Below, in pieces: positions 43,022-53,370 of a DNA stretch of 64,000 nt. Source of the DNA: Rhizomys pruinosus (Eukaryota; Chordata; Mammalia; Rodentia; Spalacidae); NCBI GenBank assembly GCA_009823505.1, contig VZQC01013876.1, positions 173,967 through 237,966 on the forward strand, in the 5' to 3' direction. Both the position numbers and the translations under genes were made by a program. Position 1 is the stretch's first letter. Each line of letters opens with the position of its first letter. The notes below the pieces were generated by a model. It saw only the letters and a list, made by a program, of their open reading frames with translations. It was not told where the DNA came from and did no database searches.

Positions 43022-43033
43022 TGAAAAACTTCT

Positions 43034-44220
43034 TTATATTGGAGACTTTAATAGATGTATACAATGAAATATGCTTACAGCTACCCTACATTTCCCACCT
43101 CTAATTTTCTCTCAAATCCCCTTCGTGACACTCTGAACTTCATGTCTTCTTTATTTTTGATAACTTATTAATCAGTACTGCCCATCTGTGTATGGGTGTG
43201 GGGCCATCCAGTGAAGCATGGGAAATCTGCCTGTGGCTATATCCTCCAAAAAGAATGATTCTTCTACCAGCATCTATCTACTGCCAGTAGCTCCTCCTCA
43301 GTAAGGAGTAGGGTCTGGAGATCATCTACCCCATCTATGTGGCAATTTTGACTGGCTTGAACTTACACTCATGTACAGGTGAACACTGCTGTGAATTCAT
43401 GAGCATGATAGCCACGTCATGTCCACAAGACATCTTACAGTACTCCTCCCCATCCTCCTGTGCTTACATTCTACCTCCTTTTCCACAATGGCCCTGAGCG
43501 TTGGTGGTAGTGGGCTCAATATAGATGCTCCATTTAAAGCGGAGGGATCTCTTATTCTAAGCACTTTCACCAGCTATGCAGCTGTCTATTGACTTCTGTC
43601 CACCGCACAAAGAAGCTTCTCTAAGGATGAGAGCAGCTCAGGGCTATTGGTATAAATATAAGTATTTAGTAGGTAATTTGACAGCATGACCATTTAGTAA
43701 AAATAACGACAGCAGGTTCTACCCTAGGGCCCATGATCTGCAAGCTACAATTACAGTATTGGGCAGGAATTTCTTTCCTGTGGAATAGGCCTCAAATCTA
43801 ATGAGAAAATAATTTGTTACCCCATAACAGTCGTGCCACAATTGCATCAGTGGGCAGATCTTGCCTTATAGGTTGGTGTTGTAGCACGGAGAGACCAGTG
43901 CTGAGTAAGACCACTGATGTATTTTTCTCCCCAGCAGCATGCACAGCCCCTTCCATCACTGTGAAAGCTAGCCATCAGGGAGAAGACTCTTCGTTGATTT
44001 GAGACTGATTTCTCTGGGTCCTGTAGTCAAATTGTGTGGTGTCTTTGGCAGTAGGATCTTACCGTGTAGTTATGGGCGGTAACCAAGAGCAATAACAATA
44101 TCCTGAGTTGTTTTGGAAGTTTCATAGAACTCTCTGATCAATAACTTCTCATACAAAGAGTTTCATTAATAACTGGTAACTTCTGGGAGTAACATTGTCC
44201 ATCTGTGCAAGGTAATTCCG
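43034..44220 (-). mobile_element. L1 3' UTR (-), Lx-like
   Basis: Antisense L1 blocks: 'gtatacaatgaaatatgcttac', 'gtggggccatccagtgaagc', 'actgctgtgaattcatgagcatg', 'ctatgcagctgtctattgacttc', 'ctgcaagctacaattacag', 'cagtgggcagatcttgcc'. The small frame at 43814-44002 (+) is antisense to the element and is not a gene. Confidence 0.6.
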
Positions 44221-44241
44221 TTTGAACTCTCTCTTTTTAAA

Positions 44242-44474
44242 TTTTATTTATTTCTGTATGTGTATGAATGTACTGTCTACATGCAGGTTTGTGCACCCGT
44301 GTCGTGCAATGCCACGGAGGTCAGAAGGGGGTGTCGGATGCCCCTGGAACTGGAGCTCTCCTGGAATTGGAGTTTCAGACGGTTCTTGGCCGCCATGTGG
44401 GTGCTGGGGATTGAACCCAGGTCCTCTGTAAGAGCGGTCGGCGCTCTTAACCGCTAGGCCATCTCTCCAGCCCC
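44242..44474 (-). mobile_element. B3 SINE (-), 17-bp-duplication subfamily
   Basis: Antisense young B3 with a tandem 17-base unit: 44341-44357 and 44358-44374, the second carrying the diagnostic CTCC...AATTGG bases. Flanked by TGAACTCTCTCTTTTTAAA (44223) and TGAACTCTCTTTTTAAA (44475), a TSD differing by one CT unit. Confidence 0.93.
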
Positions 44475-44503
44475 TGAACTCTCTTTTTAAAATGTTGTAT
44501 TTT

Positions 44504-44656
44504 GCAACTGAGTATAGCGACACATGCCTTTAATCCTAGAACTTGGGAGGCAGAGACAGGCAGATCTCTGCGAGTTCAAAGCCAGCCTAGTCTACATAGC
44601 AAGTTCCAAGCTATCTGGGACTAAAAGGGAGATCCTGTCTCAAAAATACCAAAAAA
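44504..44656 (+). mobile_element. B1 SINE (+) with 10-bp TSD
   Basis: 'gcaactgagtatagcgacacatgcc' (worn start) to 'gatcctgtctcaaaaatacc'. TSD GTTGTATTTT at 44494-44503 and 44657-44666. Confidence 0.88.
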
Positions 44657-44689
44657 GTTGTATTTTAAAATTAGCTTACTAACTGATGG

Positions 44690-44845
44690 GTTTCCATTAT
44701 GCTTTTTCATAGATCCTTAGTTTTGGTTAACTCATTCACTACTCTTCCCTCTTTCCCACCCCCCACTCCATCCCTGCTTAATCTTTTAGCCCTAAATATT
44801 CCCCCATCTTCATTCATTTTTCACGTGTTCTACTATCCTTCTAAA
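44690..44845 (-). mobile_element. Possible antisense L1 pyrimidine-rich piece
   Basis: 'cactactcttccctctttcccacccccc' and 'ttttcacgtgttctactatcc' resemble the pyrimidine-rich part of antisense L1 3' UTRs. Weak. Confidence 0.3.
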
Positions 44846-44887
44846 CACACACATACACACACACATACACACACACACACCCACACA
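44846..44887. repeat. (CA)n microsatellite
   Basis: ACACAC units with CATACA interruptions. Confidence 0.95.
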
Positions 44888-45002
44888 TGTTGGGTTGTAA
44901 GATAGGAGGCTTCCATATGACTTTTCACTAGCGATCCCCCAAATTGCAGTTGCAGGGGACCAGTAGTGCTATGAGTAATAGTGTGATTGCATTTTTCCCT
45001 GT

Positions 45003-45790
45003 GACACTCATCCACTGCTGGTGGGAATGTAAACTTGTACAACTATTATGGAAAGCAGCGTGGAGAAACATTAAAAGACTCAAAATGAGCCTACCATCTG
45101 ACCCAGCCATACCACTCCTGGGTTTATACCCACAAGACTCATCCTACTGCAGAGATACATGCACATCCATATTTATTGCAGCTGTCTTCACAATACTGAA
45201 GAGCTAGAATCAACACAAATGCCCCTCAACTGATGAGTGGATAACAAAAATGTGGTACATCTACACAATGGAGTACTACCCAGCGGTAAAGAAAGATGAC
45301 ATCATGAATTTTGCAGGTAAATGGATGGAACTTGAAGCCATTTTGCTAAGTGAAGTAACACTGTCCCAGAAAAACAAGTGGCAAATGGTCTCCCTCGTTT
45401 GTGGATGCTAACACCAAATCCCCAGATGAAAGGCAAGCTGAACAACATTATTGTTATATTATTGTTTATCTGAAAGCAACTATGTTGTTATAATGTAAAT
45501 CTCTTAATGGGCTCTAGAATCCATCCACAACTTACTTTCAGAGTCTGTAATTACTGTTATATGAGTGGAAAGTATGTATTCATATTTTAGAGTAATATAA
45601 AATTAAAGGAGGAAAATGTGAATTCCTAAGCATAAAAAAAGACTGAGAGAAAGATGCAGGACAATTATGGCAGAATGCATGATCTGGGGTGAGGTGGGGG
45701 GAAGGGAAAGGGGAATATGTCTAAACTGAACTGAGAGATGATGTCTGAAATACACAAAATATCAATAGAAGCATTATTTTAAAAAAAGAG
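45003..45790 (+). mobile_element. 5'-truncated L1 (+), ORF2 end plus complete 3' UTR
   Basis: Starts abruptly at 'tcatccactgctggtgggaatg' and continues through the ORF2 C-terminus (frame with [22 protein letters not shown] and RDTCTSIFIAA inside 44944-45207, then a stop). The 3' UTR runs through 'gatgcaggacaattatggcag', a G-rich tract (45691-45720) and 'gaaatacacaaaatatcaatag'. It is the closest relative in the window of the L1 at 19531 but has about 400 bases of 3' UTR instead of ~137. Confidence 0.9.
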
Positions 45791-46170
45791 AGACTTATAG
45801 ACAAACTAAGATCTTTTTCTGATGTATTTTCTCAAACATGAACAAAGTGAGCCTATCACTATAAGGGGAAAAAATCAAACAATGATATTTATTGCCAATG
45901 ATATAATTTAAGCTTTCATGTAAAAATTATCATTTTAGAAATTTGTATTCGTCACTGTGAACTTGATAGTTTCCTAATACTTTAAGACTTTTCTGACAAG
46001 ACTACTGTTCGTACCATCAAAAGTGACTCTTAGAATATATTACATAATGAAATGTGTCAATTTTTGAATGAGTTGAATAATTAAGTGAAAAACATTTTCC
46101 AGATAACTAATGTGTGATGTTGTAAAAATATGCCTGGATAAAAGATCCATTCTAAGTGTAAAATAGGTTA
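45791..46170. other. No gene seen; unique DNA
   Basis: No element recognised. Confidence 0.5.
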
Positions 46171-46175
46171 TTGTT

Positions 46176-46295
46176 TGTTAATTTTTTGAGACAAGGTCTC
46201 ACCATCTAAGTCAGTCTGACCTTGAACTTATGATCCTTCTGCTTCTGTATCTCAAGTGCTAGGATTACAGATGTGATCCAGCATGCCCAGCTAGG
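46176..46295 (-). mobile_element. Old B1-like SINE (-)
   Basis: 'ttttttgagacaaggtctcaccatctaag', 'gaccttgaacttatgatcc', 'tgctaggattacagatgtgatccagcatgcccagc'. Confidence 0.7.
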
Positions 46296-46548
46296 CCAAT
46301 AACAGACTATGAACTTCTTATTTGGGGTTCCATATTGTAATTAACTTTAATCAGCCACCATTTGTAAAGTTGTGGTGTCATATTGAAGAGAGTGTCTACA
46401 AATGTCAGAGAAAAACTATAAAGTATTCTTCCTATTCCATATATATGCGAGAGAGAATTTCCTTCAGCTACTTGAAAAAAATAGATCACAACAGAAACAA
46501 ATATAAGAATCCTGTTCTCTTCTATTAACTCAGGTATTTAAAAGGTTT
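46296..46548. other. No gene seen
   Basis: Unrecognised DNA. Confidence 0.45.
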
Positions 46549-46564
46549 GAAAATATACAAAAAT

Positions 46565-46777
46565 TGGGATGGGAGAGTTGGCTCACTGCTTCACAGCACC
46601 AGCTATTCTTGCAGAGGACCCAAGTTCTATTCCTAGCACCCATATGGTGGCTAACAACTGTCTGTAACTCCAGTTCCAGGGATCTGATGCCCTCTTCTGA
46701 CCTCTTCAGGAATTATATGACACAAGTGCACCTATCTACATGCAGGCAATACACTCATGCAAATAAAATTTTAAAAA
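46565..46777 (+). mobile_element. B3/B2-type SINE (+) with 16-bp TSD
   Basis: Head GGGATGGGAGAGTTGGCTCAC, body 'ccatatggtggctaacaactgtctg'. TSD GAAAATATACAAAAAT at 46549-46564 and 46778-46793, perfect. Confidence 0.94.
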
Positions 46778-46822
46778 GAAAATATACAAAAATAAAAGTC
46801 ATTTTCTCAAATTTACTTTTTT

Positions 46823-47048
46823 CTTTTTAAGATTTTTTATTTTTATTTTATGTGTATGAGTGTATTGTCTGTATGTGTGTTAGTTCACATGTGTCATGCA
46901 ATGTCCTCAGAGGTCAGACGATGGTGTTGGATCCCCTGGAACTGGAGACATGGACAGTTGTTAGCTGCCACGTGGGTGCTTGGAGTAAAACCTGGGTCCT
47001 CTGCAAGAGTAGTCAGTGCTCTTAATTGCTGAGCAATCTCTCCAGCCC
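46823..47048 (-). mobile_element. B3/B2-type SINE (-) with worn TSD
   Basis: 'tgtgtatgagtgtattgtctgtatgtg', 'ggatcccctggaactggagacatgg', 'gctgagcaatctctccagcccc'. TSD TCTCAAATTTACTTTTT (46806) and TCTCAAACTTTGTTTTT (47050). Confidence 0.92.
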
Positions 47049-47094
47049 CTCTCAAACTTTGTTTTTGTTTTATTTGTCTGTTTTTTTTTTCTTT

Positions 47095-47570
47095 TTTTTT
47101 TTATTTAATTTTTATTGATGGTTTGTGCATTTTATACATCATTTTCCAATTCAGATCAGGCATATTTCCTTTTCCCTTCCCCCCCCACCCCCACCCCATC
47201 CCAGATCATGCATTCTGCCATAACTCTCCTGCATCTTTCTCTCATTTTTTTTCATTTTTTAGCTATAAGTGATAATCCATGAGTATAAGCATCCTTCGTG
47301 CAAAACCAATCTATAGACTGTTGTGCCCAAACCCCCACAGTCCCACCATTCAGTGGAGGTTGACAGGTTGTTTGTTCAATCAAGTTGATCAAATGAGTGT
47401 CCAGACTACATCGCTGTAGTTTCACCGTTCACCCCAATCGCAGCCTTTACATTCTACCACGCCCCCTCTTCCGCAGATTGTTCCCTAGGCTTAGAAAAGG
47501 GGCACAGGTGGATGAGAAGTAAAACTGTCCTCTCTCTCTGGAGCTGTTGACTTGGATTCTGGTGCATATA
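47095..47570 (-). mobile_element. L1 3' end / 3' UTR (-)
   Basis: T-rich tail, 'ttaatttttattgatggtttgtgc', C-rich tract, 'gataatccatgagtataagc', 'gatcaaatgagtgtccagactac', 'gttgacttggattctggtgc'. Near-parallel with 4700-5200. Confidence 0.85.
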
Positions 47571-48235
47571 TGTGTGTTAACATGTAGATTTATTATTTTA
47601 AATAAATTAATGAATCAGTATGTATTTCTCAGTTTTAATTTTAATATGACAAATATTTGTAGTTACAACCCAAACACTAACTACAGTTTAAGGGACTTTC
47701 AATAACTTTTAAGAGATAAGATCTATAGACTAACAACATTGAAGAATTAGGCTTTATATGAAAATCTATCTCATTTTTCCTCTCAATTAGGATCTTTTAG
47801 TTATCTTTGGTGCTCTCATATTTCTTGATGGCGTGCATTGATGCAAGCTGACACCTTTCATCACATACTGAATGTCCATTGAGCCTTTTCAGTTTGAAAG
47901 CTTATTTCCTTCTGTGTTTGGAATTTTGGTACTTCTTTCTTGGACTATGTGGAGGGACTAGAGAAAGCCCTGATAGTCTTCTTCTTCCTCTGTATAGATC
48001 TTGCTGTTAATGGTAGAGAGGGGGCAAAGACTGTGTGTTCTGCTGTCCCTGGTGCGCTATCGTCTAGCAGTTCTCAAGCCTACATGTTCATAATGAACTC
48101 TGGAAAGCCTATTCAAAATGCAGGTTCCTTGTCCTTGTTTCTAGACAGTCTCATTCATAGTCACCAAAGAATAAATCTCCAGTTTTCTGCAAGAGTGGTA
48201 ACCACCTAGAGGGATATAGGAGATGTAGGCATCTG
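47571..48235. other. No gene seen; unique DNA
   Basis: The frame at 47940-48209 (89 codons) has no recognisable domain; I do not call it. Confidence 0.45.
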
Positions 48236-48239
48236 ACTA

Positions 48240-48330
48240 CTTTTCATTTTTGTGACAGTGTTTCCCAATGTAGCTAAGCTAGCTTTGAACTCATGATTCT
48301 ACTTCATCAGCATCCTAAATAGACCCTCAA
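48240..48330 (-). mobile_element. Old B1-like fragment (-)
   Basis: 'gtgacagtgtttcccaatgtagctaagctagctttgaactcatgattc'. Confidence 0.5.
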
Positions 48331-48364
48331 CCAATTCACTACAACTTCTCTCCCATGTCTCAAA

Positions 48365-48755
48365 GAATTGGCATGATGGTTAATCCTCATTCTCAGCTTT
48401 ACTGGATTTAAAATTATCCAGAAGACATACCTCTTCATATGTTTATGATGGTATTTCTAGAGAAGCTTAACTGAGGAGGAGGGAAGACCCATCGTGAATG
48501 TGAGTAGCGCCATTCCTTGGACTGGGTCCCTGGACTGAATTAAAATGAGAAGGCAAGCTGAGCAAGTGCAATCAATCATCTCTCCTTGCTTCCTAACCAT
48601 AGAGACAAGGAATCTAACTGCCTCAATTTCCTCTTGCCATGTATTTCCTGACATAATGGTCTGTATCCTCAAACCATGAGCCAAAATAAACCTTTCTAAG
48701 CCCTACATTACTTTTGACTGTTATTTTCCACAGTGATAAGAAAGTAAATAACACG
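48365..48755 (+). mobile_element. Rodent medium-reiterated repeat (URR/RMER type)
   Basis: Ordered blocks of a repeat common in rodents: 'atgatggttaatcctcattctcagc', 'gtatttctagagaagcttaactgagg', 'accatgagccaaaataaacctttc', and the end 'gataagaaagtaaataacacg'. Name uncertain. Confidence 0.65.
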
Positions 48756-48867
48756 AGTTATCGAACTTGACTGAGTTCCCTTGGTTAGGTGGGACTGATT
48801 TTTAGTTATATCCTTTGCTTATCTTGCAAGCTGGTTACCACTTGTCCATTTGTTTTCTATTCTCCAA

Positions 48868-48935
48868 ATCTATCATCTATCTATCTATCTATCTGTCTAT
48901 CTATCTATCTATCTATTTTCTATCTATCATCTATC
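48868..48935 (+). repeat. (CTAT)n microsatellite
   Basis: CTAT/CTGT units with interruptions, continuing loosely to 48940. Confidence 0.95.
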
Positions 48936-48939
48936 TTCT

Positions 48940-49518
48940 ATATCTTTTTTTGTTTTATGACTTTGGGTCCATGGAAAAAAATCATTTATTGTCATTTAAG
49001 TGGAATGGGGGATCATGTGTATGTGAAATAACTATCTGTAATTAGAGCTATGTATAGCTGAGGACAACCTGAAAGAAAGGCTCAGCTCTGAGTCTTCACT
49101 AACATTTCCTGAAGTGTATGTTTGGAGGGGGAATCTATTGGCTTACAAAGTGTCCACTGCATTTCAACAATTAAATTGATAGATATTTTATTGTTTTGTT
49201 TTTTAGAGCTAATGAATTACAGGATAAAGTTGATTGCAATTCAAGCCTGCAAACTTTTAAACTCAAGGAACGGAGAATATAATAGGAGGTGAAGGCAATG
49301 GGACTGAAAGAGGGAGAAACCAACCTAACATTGAACAGAACAGATGCTGAAGGAAATGATCAAAATCCACCCTACTTGGAAGAAGGAGGCATCTTTACTT
49401 ACAGAAGACCACACTCATTGAATGGTGTTTACATAAGGAGAGTAGAAAACTAAGTACAGTTGAAAACAAAGATTTGGTGTTCATAAAATGAAACATTAGG
49501 TACTTCTTAACTTTACTA
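48940..49518. other. No gene seen; unique DNA
   Basis: No element recognised. Confidence 0.45.
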
Positions 49519-49519
49519 C

Positions 49520-49655
49520 TTTGTTTTATGAGAGAGCATTTCATGCAGCCAAGACTGAATTTACTCTGTAGTCAAGAATAAGCTTCTGATTCCCATTCAT
49601 CTACTTCCTCAGTGGGAGATTTTAAGCATGTGCCACTCACTCTACCTTGTTTTAT
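49520..49655 (-). mobile_element. Old B1-like SINE (-)
   Basis: 'ttttatgagagagcatttcatgcagccaagactg' and 'tttaagcatgtgccactcactctacc'. Very diverged. Confidence 0.4.
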
Positions 49656-49657
49656 GC

Positions 49658-49735
49658 AGTTCTGGAGGTCAAACCCAGGGCTTTCCCATGCTAGCCAAGC
49701 ACTCTAGCAACTGAGCTACATCCACAGTCTCATTA
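49658..49735 (-). mobile_element. ID-type SINE (-)
   Basis: Antisense ID core 'gaggtcaaacccagggctttcccatgctagccaagcactctagcaactgagctacatccac'. Confidence 0.82.
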
Positions 49736-49789
49736 GGTTCCTTTTAAGTGCAAAAGCTAACCAATGTAAATATATTAAATAAAAATTGG

Positions 49790-50360
49790 ATCCAAACATG
49801 AGTGGGGACAATAACAGCCACCTGACATTTGACAAAGATGACAGGAACATACACTGGAGGAAAGGTGTCATCTTCAACAAATGGTGCTGGCAAAACTGGA
49901 TTTCCAACCTATAGAAGAATGAAATTAGACCCATATTTATCACTCTGCACAAACATCAACTCCAAATGAATCAAAGACATCAATCGAGACCTGAAACACT
50001 GAAGCTGTTTGAAGAAAACATAGGCAGTACCATACAAGATATAAATGCATGAGAGAACTTTCTAAATCAGACACCAGGTACTCAGGTATTAAGGTCAACA
50101 ATTGAAAAATGAGACCTCATTAAACTGAAAAGATTCTGTCCAAAAAAGGAAACAACTGAGTGAAGAGTAAGCCTACAGAGTGAGAGAAAATCTTCACCAG
50201 CTATTCATCTGACAGAGGATTAATATTCACAATATAAAAAAAAACTAAAAAAAAAAATAAAACAAGCAAGAAAACAAATGATCCAAATTAAAATAATGAG
50301 CTATGGATCTGAGCAGAGAGCTCAGTGGATAAGAAACATCTTTAAAAGTTTTCAATTTCC
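49790..50360 (+). mobile_element. Long 5'-truncated L1 (+), ORF2 part 1
   Basis: 'gacatttgacaaagatgacaggaac', 'ttcaacaaatggtgctggcaaaactgg', 'cagagtgagagaaaatcttcacc' are late ORF2 in order, but with frame breaks. The element continues through two SINE pairs to about 53370, making it the longest L1 in the window (about 2.8 kb of its own sequence). Confidence 0.9.
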
Positions 50361-50600
50361 GGGGCTGGAGAGATGGCCTAGCGGTTAAGAGCACCGACCG
50401 CTCTTACAGAGGACCCTGGTTCGATCCCTAGCACCCACATGGAGGCTGAGAACCGTCTGTAACTCCAATTCCAGGAGAACTCCAGTTCCAGGGGAATCCG
50501 AGACCCTCTTCTGACCGCGGCATTGCACGACACGGGTGCACAAACTTGCATGCAGACAGTACATTCATACACATACAGAAAAAAAAAAAAAGTTTAAAAA
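50361..50600 (+). mobile_element. B3 SINE (+), 17-bp-duplication subfamily, first of two at one target
   Basis: GGGGCTGGAGAGATGGCCTAGCGG head; tandem 17-base units at 50461-50477 and 50478-50494. Preceded by AAAAGTTTTCAATTTCC (50344-50360), which recurs after it (50601-50617). Confidence 0.95.
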
Positions 50601-50617
50601 AAAAGTTTTCAATTTCC

Positions 50618-50835
50618 GGGACTGGAGAGATGGCTCAGCCGTTAAGAGTACTGACTGCTCTTGCAGAGGACCCAGGCTCAATTCCCAGCACCCACATGGC
50701 GGCTAAGAACCATGTTTAACTCCAGTTCCAGGGGAATCCGATGCCCTCTTCTGACCTCTGCGGCATTGCACTACACGGGTGCACCAACCTACATGCAGAC
50801 AGTACACTCATACACATAAAAAAAAAATCTTTAAA
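50618..50835 (+). mobile_element. B3/B2-type SINE (+), second insertion at the same target
   Basis: GGGACTGGAGAGATGGCTCAGCCG head, no 17-base duplication. Flanked by AAAAGTTTTCAATTTCC at 50601-50617 and AAAAGTTTTCAATTT at 50836-50850, so three target copies bracket two SINEs. Confidence 0.95.
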
Positions 50836-51768
50836 AAAAGTTTTCAATTTTCTTAGTACTTATGGAAATGCAAATCAAAACTACCATAAAATTTAATCTA
50901 ACCCCAGTCAGAATGGTAAACAGTAAGAGAACCAATGACACCAAATGCTGGCATAGATGTGGAGAAATGGGAACCTTAATCTACTGTTGGTGGGATTGCA
51001 AATTGGTGCAACCACTGTGGAAATAAATATGGAGAACTCTTTAAAAAACTAAAAATGAATATACCCTATGATCCAGTGAACCACTCCTCGGCATATACAC
51101 AATGGACTCATCCTTGTACAGAGATATTTGCATAGCCATGTTCGTTGCTACTCTTTTCATAATCGTTATGAAATGGAAACAACCTAAATGTCCCTCAACT
51201 GGTGAATGGATAATGAAAATGTGGCATGTTTACACAATGGAGGTCTACTCAGTGATAAAGAAAAACCAAATCATGAAATTTGTAGGTAAATGATGGAAGT
51301 AGAAACTGTCATACTAAGTGAAGTAACACAGACTCAGAAAACCAAGCGATAAATATTCTCTCTCATTTGTGAATCTTAGCTCAAAATTGTTAGATGTGAG
51401 TAACTGCAGGAGCCAGAAAAATGGAAAGGAACCAGGGGGATCAAGAAGAAGAAGGAGCTTGTGGGGAGAGGATAGTAGCTTAGATGGTATGAAGACCAGA
51501 GGGAAATGTTTTAGTTGAAAACCTACTGAAAAATACATATACAATAAATATGAGTACCTGTGTATAACTGAAGGCTGTATAACAAAAACAAAACAAAACA
51601 AAACAAAACAATCTCCCCCCCCCCCAAAAAAAACCCTGCAGTTCCAGGCAGGAGACACCTCCTCTTGAGTTCTTGGTCAGGGCAGTCCAAGAGACTCCCA
51701 AAATAACACAAGCTACTGTCACAGGCCTGGATTGCCTCCCAGAACTTGAAGTTAAAATCCTATTGCTG
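50836..51768 (+). mobile_element. Long L1 (+), ORF2 end and start of 3' UTR
   Basis: ORF2 end: 'ttaatctactgttggtgggattgc', 'tatgatccagtgaaccactcc', and a frame with IKKNQIMKFVGK at 51102-51293. After the coding end come an A/G-rich stretch (51410-51450), AAAAC repeats (51580-51610) and a C-run/A-run at 51614-51632. Confidence 0.88.
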
Positions 51769-51942
51769 CCGGGCATGGTGGCGCACTCCTTTAATCCTAG
51801 CACTTGGGAGGCAGAGACAGGCGGATCTTTGTGAGTTCAAGGCCAGCCTAGTCTACAAGGTGAGTTCCAGGACAGCTGGGGCTACAGGGAGACCCTGTCT
51901 CGAAAAGACCAAACAAACAAACAAACAAACAAACAAAAACAC
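51769..51942 (+). mobile_element. B1 SINE (+), young, with (ACAA)n tail
   Basis: CCGGGCATGGTGGCGCACTCC ... CCTGTCTCGAAAAGACC then ACAA units. TSD CCTATTGCTG at 51759-51768 and 51943-51952. Confidence 0.95.
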
Positions 51943-51952
51943 CCTATTGCTG

Positions 51953-52167
51953 CAGAGATGGCCTAGCTGCTAGGAGTGCCGACTGCTCTTGCAGAGGACC
52001 AGGGTTCGATCCCCAGCACCCACATGGCGGCTGAAAACTGTCTTTAACTCCTGTTCCAGGGGAATCCGACACCCTCTTCTGACCTCCGCGACACTGCACG
52101 ACATGGATGCACAAACCTACATGCAGACAGTACATTCATACACATAAAAAATAAATAAAATAAAAAA
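51953..52167 (+). mobile_element. B3/B2-type SINE (+), second insertion at the same target
   Basis: Begins inside the head (CAGAGATGGCCTAGCTGC), lacking the first few bases, with the CpG-rich body intact. The target word recurs after it as CCTATTCCTG (52169-52178), giving a third copy with one mismatch. Confidence 0.92.
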
Positions 52168-53370
52168 CCCTATTCCTGAAGACAGGACACAATTTGGACA
52201 TAGAACTTGAAGCAATCGAGCTGCAAATGGCCAGTCAGCCTCTTCCCTGAAGACTAGCTTTTGCAGTGTCAGAGACTACTATATAAGCTGCCAAAGGATT
52301 CTACCCAGCTGTGAAGGCTAATAAACAACAATGGATGGCTAGAAAACTATCACTATTGGTACAGTCATAGCAGTTATTTCTTGGGGAGAGTCAAGAGCCA
52401 TCTAATTGGAATCAAGGCCCTCTCAATGGGAGTTAACTCATGGGTGGCACTGTAAACACAGCCAACTATACATTGGCTGGGGAGGTCATGGATCCTAGAG
52501 AAAAGCTTACTTTTGCCACATCTCTAAACCAAGGTAATTACTTTATTGTAAATACACATCCTCATATTTACAAACAAATATACCTCTCACCACTTATCAA
52601 AAAAGTTTCACAATAGATGGATACTATTACAGGTTCCAGAACTGGTCATACACAGAGACAGGATCTGTGAGATACTTAGCCCTAAATAGCACATCTTCAA
52701 TGAAATCTCTACATTTAAGATGAATACATCCCTCAACTCTTACAAGAGAAGTCTCCTTACGCAGCAGATGGTGATTAACACAGAAATCCACAATTGCCCA
52801 ATGTGCAGAGAATAAGAGGCCTCAGCGTACTTATCCATGAATAAGACATCTGTTTCAAATCTCTGCCTCCCAAGGCTCAGGGATCATTGCAGAAGAGGAG
52901 GCAGAAATATTGTAAGAGCCAGAGTTGGTGGATGACCACAAGGAAACAGAGTCTTCCAGACAGCTGGTGAGTTATGTATATGAACCCACAGCAATGGTGA
53001 CAGCATGCACAAGTTCTATGCAAATTCGAACTGACAAAATCCAAGCATAGTCATGGGTAAGTGGATAAGAAATCCCAACCCAACCTAAGGAACTTTTAGC
53101 AATCGATGGCTGCTGGGGGAGGGGGAAAGACAGTGTCTTAAAGGGGTAGGATTTTTGATGGGCCCAGAGTATAGACCCACACTGAAGGGCATTTGGAAAC
53201 ACAAATCAGAATATAGGCTGATATATATATATATATATATATATATGTATTTGATTACATTAAATTGTAGTGGGGGAGGTGTGGGCATGGGAGGGGATCT
53301 AAATACCATCAAATTGCATTATATGAAAATCACAGAAATTCATCAAAATAACTTTTTTCAAAAAACAAAT
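52168..53370 (+). mobile_element. Long L1 (+), 3' UTR to end
   Basis: 'tgaagacaggacacaatttgg', 'cagctgtgaaggctaataaac', 'gagaataagaggcctcagcg', 'tctgcctcccaaggctcagggatc', 'agcaatcgatggctgctggg', then an (AT)n run (53221-53246) and the terminal 'ttatatgaaaatcacagaaattcatc' with A-rich tail. Confidence 0.85.
53220..53246. repeat. (AT)n microsatellite within L1 3' UTR
   Basis: About 13 AT units. Confidence 0.95.

Noticed and set aside
47940..48209. 89-codon frame ending near a splice-like AGGG
   Set aside because: No domain and no upstream or downstream exon; treated as chance.
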